Assembly: GCA_003242115.1 (NCBI GenBank)
Contig: QBMP01000078.1
Span: 5,901 to 11,296, forward strand
DNA: 5,396 bases
Reading direction: 5' to 3'
From: Phormidesmis priestleyi
GTDB lineage: Bacteria > Cyanobacteriota > Cyanobacteriia > Phormidesmidales > Phormidesmidaceae
Numbering within the stretch: the stretch's first letter is position 1; each line of letters begins with the position of its first letter. The notes beneath the pieces were generated by a model, which saw only the letters and a program-made list of their open reading frames with translations, was not told where the DNA came from and did not search any database. Position numbers and translations under genes: made by a program. Of this stretch, positions 1 through 5,396 are shown in pieces.

Positions 1-963
1 GCCCTGATGGCGGGCAATCCGGTATTACTGAAGCACGCGTCTAATGTGCCAGGTTCGGCGCTGGCGATCGCTGAAATTTTCACCACCGCCGGGTTTCCTA
101 ACGGCATGTTTCAAACGCTGCTAATTGGCGCGCAGCAGGTAGAGCCGATTATTGCCGATGCCCGCGTTCAGGCAGTTACCCTGACGGGCAGCGGCCCCGC
201 TGGGCAGGCGGTCGCAGCTACAGCCGCGCGGCATATCAAAAAAGCGGTGCTGGAATTGGGCGGCAGCGATCCGTTTATTGTGCTGCCGAGTGCGGATTTG
301 GAGGCGGCGATTGCCACGGCTACCACGGCCCGATTAATGAACAACGGCCAGTCCTGCATTGCCGCCAAGCGCTTTATCTTAGTCGGAGAAATTGCCGACG
401 ACTTCGAGCAGGGGTTTGCCGCTAAGTTTAGGCAGCAGAAAGTCGGCGATCCGCTCAAGCCCGATACCGACATTGGCCCTTTGGCGACCCCTGACATTTT
501 AAAAGAGCTTGATCAGCAGGTGAAAACTTGTCTTGCTCAAGGAGCCACGGCTCTAGTGGGTGGAAACCCTAACGAACTCCAACAGCAGCTTCCGAAAGAA
601 CTTCAGTCAGGCAGCTTTTACCCGCCTACCATTCTCACCGCCATTCCACCGGGAACTCCGGCGGATCAAGAAGAGTTTTTTGGCCCGGTAGCGCTTGTTT
701 TTCGAGTCCCAGATATCAATGCCGCGATTCAGCTAGCGAACTCAACCGCTTTTGGCTTAGGCGCTAGCGCTTGGACAACTGATCCTGATGAACAACAGCA
801 GCTTGTTAACCAGCTAGACGCCGGGGCTGTTTTTATTAACGGATTGGTCAAATCTGACCCCAGATTACCCTTTGGGGGCATCAAGCAATCGGGCTATGGC
901 CGGGAGTTGGCCCGCTATGGGGTAATGGAATTTGTCAATGCCAAAACGGTTTGGATTAAATGA
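1..963 (+). CDS. gabD: Succinate-semialdehyde dehydrogenase, 3' part (5' end outside window)
   Basis: This aldehyde dehydrogenase oxidises succinic semialdehyde to succinate with NAD(P)+ in the cytosol. The frame is open from base 1, and the Met codon at base 7 lies inside a conserved stretch (ALMAGNPVLLKHASN), so the true start is upstream. About 320 residues are visible; short bacterial forms have roughly 455. Numbering from base 1, the cofactor-site lysine is K11. A TGSGPAG nucleotide-binding motif lies near residue 62. The general-base Glu is E85 in LELGGSDPF, and the nucleophilic Cys is C119 in NNGQSCIAAKRF (codon 355-357). The motifs EEFFGPV and LPFGGIKQSGYGREL follow, and the protein ends with the usual VNAKTVWIK. 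All catalytic residues in the visible part are intact. The 2-oxoglutarate decarboxylase gene follows on the same strand with no obvious terminator between, which supports succinic semialdehyde as substrate. The family is certain; the exact substrate rests on motif resemblance and neighbourhood. Confidence 0.9.
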   Translation, partial: ALMAGNPVLLKHASNVPGSALAIAEIFTTAGFPNGMFQTLLIGAQQVEPIIADARVQAVTLTGSGPAGQAVAATAARHIKKAVLELGGSDPFIVLPSADLEAAIATATTARLMNNGQSCIAAKRFILVGEIADDFEQGFAAKFRQQKVGDPLKPDTDIGPLATPDILKELDQQVKTCLAQGATALVGGNPNELQQQLPKELQSGSFYPPTILTAIPPGTPADQEEFFGPVALVFRVPDINAAIQLANSTAFGLGASAWTTDPDEQQQLVNQLDAGAVFINGLVKSDPRLPFGGIKQSGYGRELARYGVMEFVNAKTVWIK

Positions 964-1042
964 TTTCCTGAGTGGTTAATCAGTAGTTACTCGATGATTA
1001 GAGCGAACAATTAAACCAAACGATTAAATAATCAGCCCCAGT

Positions 1043-1047
1043 GTGAG
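1043..1047 (+). promoter_or_regulatory. Probable ribosome-binding site deciding the 2-oxoglutarate decarboxylase start
   Basis: GTGAG lies 7 nt before ATG 1055 and resembles the 3' part of the Shine-Dalgarno consensus. Its GTG is also an in-frame possible start codon, so gene callers may choose 1043 and add four residues (MSPS). The ATG reading is preferred because GTG 1043 itself has no purine-rich site at the usual distance. Confidence 0.4.
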
Positions 1048-1054
1048 CCCCAGC

Positions 1055-2719
1055 ATGAATACCGCCGAACTACTCGTCCGCTGCCTTGAAAATGAAGGCG
1101 TTGAATACATTTTTGGCCTGCCTGGAGAAGAAAATCTTCAGCTATTGCAGGCACTAAAGCATTCTTCTATTCAGTTTATTACCACTCGCCATGAGCAGGG
1201 TGCAGCCTTTATGGCCGATGTGTATGGGCGGCTGACGGGTAAAGCGGGCGTGTGCCTTTCTACTTTGGGGCCAGGGGCGACGAATCTGATGACGGGGGTT
1301 GCCGATGCCAACTTAGACCGAGCGCCGTTAGTGGCGATTACCGGCCAGGTCGGCACAGATCGAATGCATATTGAATCGCATCAGTACTTAGATTTGGTGG
1401 CGATGTTTGCCCCGGTCACTAAGTGGAACAAACAAATTGTGCGGCCTGGTAACACGCCTGAAATTGTTCGTAAAGCGTTTAAGCTGGCTCAAAGTGAGCC
1501 GCCTGGAGCGGTGCATATTGACCTGCCGGAAAATATTGCGGATATGCCTGCGGCAGGGGTGCCACTGCGGGCGGCGGCTCCGGCTAGACCTGTGGCCTCA
1601 GAAGAGAGTTTGCAAAAAGCAGCGATCGCCATCTCTCAAGCCAGTAACCCGATGATCATCGTTGGCAATGGGGCCATTCGCAATCGGGCCAGCGAGGCGA
1701 TTACGCGGTTTGCGCAGCGGCTGAATATCCCCGTGACCAATACCTTTATGGGTAAGGGGGTGCTGAACTATAAAGATGCGCGATCGCTCTGGACAGTCGG
1801 CCTTCAGCAGCGTGACTACATTGCCTGCGCCGTCGAGGAAAGCGATCTGATCATTGCCATCGGCTACGACCTGATCGAATACGGCCCCAAAAAGTGGAAC
1901 CCCACGGGCACCCTGCCAATTGTGCATATCTCTCTCACCCCGGCTGAAATCGACAGCAGCTACATCCCCACCGTCGAAATTGTCGGCGACATTTCCGACG
2001 CTCTCGAAGAAATCGGCAAGCGCATCCACCGTCCAGCTAGCGGGCACCCAGGCACAGCGCTCAATCAACAACTTACCGAGCTACGCGCCCAAATGCAGGA
2101 AGACTATGAGCATTACGCCACTGATACCGGCTTTCCCATTAAGCCGCAAAAGCTACTGTACGATCTCAGGCAAGTGCTTGATGCCGAAGACATCGTGATT
2201 TCTGACGTGGGCGCACATAAAATGTGGATTGCCCGCCACTACCACTGCGAACGGCCCAACACCTGCCTGATTTCCAATGGATTTGCCTCAATGGGCATTG
2301 CTATTCCTGGCGGCGTTGCAGCCAAGCTGGTGCACCCCAACCGTAAAGTTGTCGCGGTCACGGGAGACGGCGGCTTTATGATGAACTGCCAAGAGCTAGA
2401 AACCGCTCACCGTATTGGCACTGCTTTTGTCACCATCATCTTCAATGACGGCGGCTACGGCCTGATTGAGTGGAAGCAAGAAACTCACTATCACGAATCT
2501 TCTTACATCAAGTTCAACAACCCTGACTTTGTAAAATTTGCCGAAAGCATGAGCCTCAAAGGCTACCGGATCGAATCGGCAGAAGACTTTATCCCAACGC
2601 TCAAAGAAGCCCTAGCGCAAAGTGTGCCGACAGTGATTGATTGCCCCATCGACTACCGCGAAAATCTGCTTTTCAGCGAACAGACAAAAGCCCTGAGCTG
2701 CCCGCTGCCTCAGCATTAG
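1055..2719 (+). CDS. Probable 2-oxoglutarate decarboxylase (ThDP enzyme, acetolactate-synthase-like)
   Basis: The likely reaction is decarboxylation of 2-oxoglutarate to succinic semialdehyde and CO2, feeding the dehydrogenase encoded just upstream. The 554-residue protein has three domains in the usual order. The N-terminal pyrimidine-binding domain (about 1-170) carries the catalytic Glu E47 in TTRHEQGAAF and LGPGATNL near 71. A central domain (about 190-325) follows. The C-terminal pyrophosphate-binding domain (about 365-535) has GDG at 437-439 and an ND pair at 464-465 for metal and ThDP binding. Automatic annotation would often call this acetolactate synthase, and the IIFNDGGYG segment does resemble the catabolic type. 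The adjacent succinate-semialdehyde dehydrogenase matches the gene pair shown by Zhang and Bryant to complete the TCA cycle in Synechococcus PCC 7002. I chose ATG 1055 over in-frame GTG 1043 because homologues, as I recall them, begin MNTAELL. GTGAG at 1043-1047 then sits 7 nt upstream as a ribosome-binding site. Confidence 0.85.
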   Translation: MNTAELLVRCLENEGVEYIFGLPGEENLQLLQALKHSSIQFITTRHEQGAAFMADVYGRLTGKAGVCLSTLGPGATNLMTGVADANLDRAPLVAITGQVGTDRMHIESHQYLDLVAMFAPVTKWNKQIVRPGNTPEIVRKAFKLAQSEPPGAVHIDLPENIADMPAAGVPLRAAAPARPVASEESLQKAAIAISQASNPMIIVGNGAIRNRASEAITRFAQRLNIPVTNTFMGKGVLNYKDARSLWTVGLQQRDYIACAVEESDLIIAIGYDLIEYGPKKWNPTGTLPIVHISLTPAEIDSSYIPTVEIVGDISDALEEIGKRIHRPASGHPGTALNQQLTELRAQMQEDYEHYATDTGFPIKPQKLLYDLRQVLDAEDIVISDVGAHKMWIARHYHCERPNTCLISNGFASMGIAIPGGVAAKLVHPNRKVVAVTGDGGFMMNCQELETAHRIGTAFVTIIFNDGGYGLIEWKQETHYHESSYIKFNNPDFVKFAESMSLKGYRIESAEDFIPTLKEALAQSVPTVIDCPIDYRENLLFSEQTKALSCPLPQH

Positions 2720-2741
2720 CTTTCATAATATTTTTCTGCTT

Positions 2742-2768
2742 TCTCGGTGCTGCTCTCTCGGTGCTGCT
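2742..2768. repeat. 14-bp tandem duplication, two copies
   Basis: The 13-mer TCTCGGTGCTGCT occurs at 2742-2754 and again at 2756-2768, a 14-bp period. It begins about 22 bp after the decarboxylase stop codon. It looks like a recent slippage or short duplication event. No function is evident. Confidence 0.75.
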
Positions 2769-2789
2769 GGTGTAAGCGAGCGGATTCGA

Positions 2790-2810
2790 TTGCCCCGATG
2801 ATCGGTGCAA
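2790..2810 (+). terminator. Possible weak Rho-independent terminator after the decarboxylase gene
   Basis: An inverted repeat pairs TTGCCCCGA (2790-2798) with TCGGTGCAA (2802-2810) around a 3-nt loop, with a single C-T mismatch. It is followed closely by only four T residues (2812-2815). Its place, about 70 bp after the stop codon and before the next operon, fits a terminator, but the short U tract makes it weak. It could instead be a simple mRNA 3'-end stabilising hairpin. Confidence 0.35.
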
Positions 2811-2868
2811 ATTTTAGCGTTCCACCGAAATAGTTCATAGATATTAGTGTATGTGAACCGTTTTTGTG

Positions 2869-2914
2869 TAGACTTTTATCTATGCTAAAAAGAAATCAAT
2901 AGACAAAAGTCTAT
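2869..2914. promoter_or_regulatory. Paired operator-like palindromes upstream of mrpC
   Basis: Two related palindromes are present. ATAGAC-AAAA-GTCTAT (2899-2914) is a perfect 6-bp inverted repeat around four A residues. TAGAC-TTTT-ATCTA (2869-2882) is the same design with one mismatch. Their centres are 31 bp apart, about three helical turns, as for two dimers bound on one DNA face. Together they also form a larger inverted repeat (2869-2883 against 2899-2913, 14 of 15 positions matching, 15-bp spacer). TGAACCG occurs at 2854-2860 and 2914-2920, and GTTCATAGA at 2833-2841 is the exact reverse complement of TCTATGAAC at 2910-2918. A dimeric repressor or activator site for the mrp operon is the simplest reading. 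An RNA hairpin or the remnant of a small repeat element is possible. I do not recognise the regulator. Confidence 0.45.
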
Positions 2915-3091
2915 GAACCGAAAAATGGTTGCTTGGCTCAACCGCTGAGCAGCTAGTCAATCCTTTTGTTCTGATCAAATTCATTCAATAAGCTGATTTA
3001 CTCATGCAATTGACTAATAGAATTAATTTTCGCAATGCCCGAGCCTTCGGTGTTGGTTGTGATTCATAGCAATATTTGTTTTTAAACGGGT

Positions 3092-3096
3092 GTGAG
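3092..3096 (+). promoter_or_regulatory. Probable ribosome-binding site deciding the mrpC start
   Basis: GTGAG lies 7 nt before ATG 3104, exactly the same arrangement as at the decarboxylase gene. Its GTG is in frame, so an alternative start at 3092 would add four residues (MSIA). The spacing favours reading it as a ribosome-binding site. Confidence 0.35.
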
Positions 3097-3103
3097 TATA
3101 GCT

Positions 3104-3475
3104 ATGTTGGTGTTAGAAGCCTGCGTCTTTGCCACCGTTATGTGCGGTTTTTTTGGCATTATCCTAAAAAAGAATCTGCTGATGAAAATCATTTCAATGG
3201 ATGTGATGAGCACCGGCGTGATTGCACTCTATGTGCTGATTGCCGCTAGAGGTGGGTTAAGGACGCCGATTGCCGCTGATTTTGAGCCCTCTGATCTGGC
3301 ACGAGTGGCCTACGCCGATCCGGTTCCTCAAGCCGTGATTTTGACCGCAATTGTAATTGGATTTTCCATTCAAGCGCTGATGCTAGTCGGCGCAATGAAG
3401 CTCTCGCGAGATTATCCAACGCTCGATTGCCGCGACATTGAAAAAAATACTATACTGCCAAACCAACCGTTATGA
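3104..3475 (+). CDS. mrpC: Na+/H+ antiporter subunit MrpC (NuoK-like)
   Basis: This is a small membrane subunit of the multisubunit Mrp cation/proton antiporter, homologous to NuoK/NdhE of respiratory complex I. The 123-residue protein has three predicted membrane segments at about 4-20, 27-46 and 76-98. The last contains the family signature ADPVPQAVILTAIVIGFSIQA (about 71-91), and the first loop carries a basic KKNLLMK stretch. Length is slightly above the roughly 113 residues of Bacillus MrpC because of a polar C-terminal tail. I chose ATG 3104; GTG 3092 is an in-frame alternative. It is the first gene of its unit, preceded by 384 bp of non-coding DNA. Its stop overlaps the mrpD start by four bases (ATGA, 3472-3475), so the two are probably translationally coupled. 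The NuoK-like family is clear, and assignment to Mrp rather than complex I follows from the mrpD, mrpE and mrpF neighbours. Confidence 0.88.
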   Translation: MLVLEACVFATVMCGFFGIILKKNLLMKIISMDVMSTGVIALYVLIAARGGLRTPIAADFEPSDLARVAYADPVPQAVILTAIVIGFSIQALMLVGAMKLSRDYPTLDCRDIEKNTILPNQPL

Positions 3476-4926
3476 ATGTGATAACGCTAGTCTGGATAGC
3501 GCTGCCGCTATTTGTGGGTTTTAGCATTTATCTGTTGCCCAAATTGGCTCGGATATTAGCGCTTTTAGTCTCGCTAGGTTCTTTAGCCTATGGGCTATGG
3601 CAAACCTTAGCAGCCACGCCGCTGACGCTAGAGCTATTAGATAGCTTTGGAGTGACGCTGGTAAGCGATTCGCTCAGCGGCTTTTTTGTGCTGACCAATG
3701 CGCTGGTAACGGCGGCGGTGGTGATTTATTGCTGGCACAGTAATAAATCAGCTTTTTTCTATACGCAAGTCATTATTTTGCATGGCAGCGTCAATGCTGT
3801 GTTTATTTGCGCAGACTTTATCAGCCTCTATGTCGCCTTAGAAGTCATTGGCATTGCGGCTTTTTTGCTGATTGCCTACCCGCGCACTGACCGCTCAATT
3901 TGGGTGGCTTTGCGCTATTTGTTTGTCAGCAATACGGCCATGTTGTTCTATCTGATTGGGGCAGTGTTGGTTTATCAGTCGAGTCATTCGTTTGCCTATG
4001 CGGGTTTGCAGCAAGCGCCGGCAGAGGCGATCGCGCTACTGTTTCTAGGTGTGCTATCCAAAGGCGGTATTTTTATTTCGGGGCTGTGGCTACCGCTAAC
4101 TCATGCTGAATCAGAAACACCCGTATCGGCTATGCTTTCAGGCATCGTCGTCAAAGCAGGTGTTTTCCCATTGATCCGCTGGGCAATGATCGTGGGTGAA
4201 CTTGAGCCAATTATCGAGATTTTCAGTGCAGGCACTGCGATATTAGGAACTAGCTGTGCCATTTTAGAAAAAGATACAAAACGAATGTTGGCCTGGAGTA
4301 CGATCTCACAGATGGGCTTTGTTATCGCTGCACCTGCCGTTGCGGGGTTTTATGCACTAACGCACGGAGTGGCTAAAGCAGCGCTTTTTCTTACGGTGGG
4401 GCAGTTACCTAGCCGCAGCTTTCAAGAGCTCAAGCAGCAACCGATTCATACCCATCTGTGGATTGTCTTGATGGTTGCGAGTCTCTCTATTTCTGGTTTT
4501 CCGCTCCTCGCAGGCTTTAATGCTAAAGCTTCGACTTTGCAGCAACTGGGTTCCTCTTGGCATGGCACTGTGATGAATGTGGTGGCAGTTGGTACCGTCA
4601 TTGCTTTTGCTAGATTTATTTTTCTGCCCTTTCGAGATGACTTAGGTGAATCTCACTCGTGGAAAGTGCCAGCGGGGTTTTGGCTAGCGGTGACACTGCT
4701 AATAGGTGTTCTGATGATTGCAAGTGGCCTCCATAGCAAAGACTATACTTTCGTCAATCTGACTAAATCGCTCAGCAAAATTGGGATTGGTTGGATGATT
4801 TATTATTTCTGCTTTAAAGATTTTGTTTTTCAACGACAGCTACCTCAAGCGCCCGAAAATCTTGATCATCTAATTGGAACCATGAGCTTGACGTTAATCG
4901 TACTGTTTTGGCTGGCACTACCATGA
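3472..4926 (+). CDS. mrpD: Na+/H+ antiporter subunit MrpD (proton-conducting NuoN/NuoM family)
   Basis: This is a large polytopic subunit of the Mrp antiporter, of the family that carries protons in complex I. The 484-residue protein is hydrophobic throughout, with about 13-14 likely membrane segments. Key charged residues of the family are present: E124 in YVALEVIGIAAFLL, K197 in LSKGGIF, the WLPLTHAESETPVSA loop (205-220), K228 in VVKAGVFPLIR, EKDTKRMLAWSTISQMGF (266-283), H298 and K302 in ALTHGVAKAALFL, and K352 in GFNAKAS. A proton pathway therefore looks intact. The loop after K197 reads GGIFISGLWLP where many relatives have a Pro and His (roughly PLHxWLP), which marks a divergent branch. 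Automatic annotation may call it NADH dehydrogenase subunit 4 or 5 (ndhD-like). There is no Shine-Dalgarno site; the ATG overlaps the mrpC stop, and its own stop overlaps the mrpE start (ATGA, 4923-4926). Confidence 0.88.
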   Translation: MNVITLVWIALPLFVGFSIYLLPKLARILALLVSLGSLAYGLWQTLAATPLTLELLDSFGVTLVSDSLSGFFVLTNALVTAAVVIYCWHSNKSAFFYTQVIILHGSVNAVFICADFISLYVALEVIGIAAFLLIAYPRTDRSIWVALRYLFVSNTAMLFYLIGAVLVYQSSHSFAYAGLQQAPAEAIALLFLGVLSKGGIFISGLWLPLTHAESETPVSAMLSGIVVKAGVFPLIRWAMIVGELEPIIEIFSAGTAILGTSCAILEKDTKRMLAWSTISQMGFVIAAPAVAGFYALTHGVAKAALFLTVGQLPSRSFQELKQQPIHTHLWIVLMVASLSISGFPLLAGFNAKASTLQQLGSSWHGTVMNVVAVGTVIAFARFIFLPFRDDLGESHSWKVPAGFWLAVTLLIGVLMIASGLHSKDYTFVNLTKSLSKIGIGWMIYYFCFKDFVFQRQLPQAPENLDHLIGTMSLTLIVLFWLALP

Positions 4927-5333
4927 TTGGTTACCGAGATTTGTTACTGAGATTGAGCCTGTGGTTGTTATTGACTGCCGATCTGAGTTGGGCCAATATT
5001 GCTATCGGCATCGCCATTTCGCTGCTGCTACCCAAGTTTGGCCCGAGATCTTACACCGCACCCGATGTGCTCAAAGACTGGCTGCATATTTTCTGGGAGA
5101 TTATTGTCGCCATTCCCAAAGCCTACTATGAAGCATTTGAAATGATGCTATATCCTCACAGTCAAGAAGAGATTACGCTAGAGCCGACTCGACTTAGACG
5201 CACCCCTAACCTAGTCTTTTTAGATACCTTTTTAATCACGTTTACACCCAAAACCATCGTGGTGAAGCATCGCCCCGATGGCTTGCAGGAGATTCATCGA
5301 GTGCATCAAGTAAGGCGGAGGCGAAGACCATGA
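4923..5333 (+). CDS. mrpE: Na+/H+ antiporter subunit MrpE
   Basis: This is a small accessory subunit of the Mrp antiporter, peculiar to Mrp systems and without a complex I counterpart, so it settles the identity of the operon. The 136-residue protein has a hydrophobic N-terminal part (about 7-37) ending in SWANIAIGIAISLLLPKFGPR. A further hydrophobic or amphipathic helix follows (about 50-76, DWLHIFWEIIVAIPKAYYE). A cytosolic domain contains the family-typical FLITFTPKTIVVKHRPDG (103-120). It is somewhat shorter than the roughly 160 residues of Bacillus MrpE. I chose ATG 4923 over in-frame TTG 4908 because it makes the same ATGA overlap with mrpD as seen at the other junctions. The C-terminus ends in five consecutive arginines and a proline. 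These codons contain the ribosome-binding site of mrpF. Confidence 0.85.
   Translation: MIGYRDLLLRLSLWLLLTADLSWANIAIGIAISLLLPKFGPRSYTAPDVLKDWLHIFWEIIVAIPKAYYEAFEMMLYPHSQEEITLEPTRLRRTPNLVFLDTFLITFTPKTIVVKHRPDGLQEIHRVHQVRRRRRP
5317..5321 (+). promoter_or_regulatory. Shine-Dalgarno site of mrpF inside the mrpE coding end
   Basis: GGAGG at 5317-5321 lies 8 nt before the mrpF ATG at 5330, the best ribosome-binding site in the window. It sits inside the arginine codons at the end of mrpE, so the same bases specify the basic tail and the start signal of the next gene. Confidence 0.65.
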
Positions 5334-5396
5334 ACTGGTTGCTGATGGCGATGTTTGTCGCGCTGCTGCTGCCGATTTATGAAGCCTGTCAAGATG
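5330..5396 (+). CDS. mrpF: Na+/H+ antiporter subunit MrpF, N-terminus only (cut by window edge)
   Basis: Only the first 22 codons are inside the window. They begin MNWLLMAMFVALLLPIYEA, a hydrophobic first membrane segment like that of MrpF, a small three-helix subunit of the Mrp antiporter. The ATG overlaps the mrpE stop by four bases (ATGA, 5330-5333) and has a good Shine-Dalgarno site 8 nt upstream. The call rests mainly on position, since F follows E in Mrp operons. The visible residues alone would not identify it. Confidence 0.65.
   Translation, partial: MNWLLMAMFVALLLPIYEACQD

Larger units (their letters stand above)
2720..3103. other. Non-coding region between the 2-oxoglutarate decarboxylase gene and mrpC
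   Basis: This 384-bp stretch has no credible gene. The longest ATG reading frames I read by eye on the + strand are about 11 codons (for example from 2798 and from 2913) and lack ribosome-binding sites. It holds a 14-bp tandem duplication right after the stop codon, a hairpin at 2790-2810, two operator-like palindromes at 2869-2914, and small overlapping hairpins at 2916-2950 (GCTCA/TGAGC at 2936-2950 is the clearest). A promoter for mrpC is expected here but none is convincing. TAGAAT at 3018-3023 is a fair -10 candidate, but it has no good -35 at 16-18 bp. The region is more A+T-rich than its flanks, as is usual for intergenic DNA. Confidence 0.8.

Noticed and set aside
168..497. Open frame of 109 codons on the minus strand inside gabD
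   Set aside because: It is antisense to the catalytic core of the dehydrogenase, whose conservation explains the sequence. No independent coding signal is seen.
580..804. Exact 12-bp direct repeat CAACAGCAGCTT at 580-591 and 793-804 in gabD
   Set aside because: Both copies encode Gln-Gln-rich stretches in the same reading frame, so ordinary codon usage explains the match.
1022..1033. Short palindrome GATTA-AA-TAATC before the decarboxylase gene
   Set aside because: Five-base arms in A+T-rich intergenic DNA are expected by chance, and no second copy or promoter is placed around it.
1598..2071. Open frame of 157 codons on the minus strand inside the decarboxylase gene
   Set aside because: It lies fully antisense to a clearly conserved enzyme, has no recognisable motifs or ribosome-binding site, and fits a shadow frame of G+C-rich codons.
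3010..3015. TTGACT as a -35 promoter element for mrpC
   Set aside because: No TATAAT-like sequence lies 16-18 bp downstream. The nearest -10-like hexamer (TAGAAT at 3018) is only 2 bp away.
2720..3103. Possible insertion sequence or integron-like remnant in the intergenic region
   Set aside because: There is no transposase fragment, no terminal inverted repeats with target duplication, and the palindromes are compact and operator-sized.

Overview
The window looks like chromosomal DNA of a cyanobacterium. The HIP1 octamer GCGATCGC, which is strongly over-represented in many cyanobacterial genomes, occurs four times (starting at 64, 1622, 1780 and 4027), against about 0.08 expected by chance in a random sequence of this length. 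Both gene sets are also arranged as in cyanobacteria. I cannot assign a genus.

Layout, all genes on the + strand. (1) Positions 1-963 hold the 3' two thirds of a succinate-semialdehyde dehydrogenase gene, cut by the window's left edge. (2) After about 90 bp without a visible terminator comes a complete thiamine-diphosphate enzyme of the acetolactate-synthase superfamily (1055-2719). Its position beside the dehydrogenase identifies it as the likely cyanobacterial 2-oxoglutarate decarboxylase. (3) A non-coding stretch of about 384 bp (2720-3103) follows, with a 14-bp tandem duplication, a possible terminator hairpin and a pair of operator-like palindromes. (4) From 3104 to the right edge runs the start of an Mrp-type multisubunit Na+/H+ antiporter operon in the order mrpC, mrpD, mrpE, mrpF. 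Each gene overlaps the next by the four bases ATGA. mrpF is cut by the right edge.

Functionally the left pair closes the cyanobacterial TCA cycle without a 2-oxoglutarate dehydrogenase complex: 2-oxoglutarate is decarboxylated to succinic semialdehyde, which is then oxidised to succinate. The right-hand genes encode membrane subunits of a cation/proton antiporter related to respiratory complex I, typically involved in sodium and pH homeostasis. Nothing in the sequence links the two units, and the intergenic region probably holds the end of one transcription unit and the control region of the next.

I found no mobile element, CRISPR array, tRNA or rRNA, and no clearly undescribed system. The least explained sequence is the palindrome-rich region upstream of mrpC.
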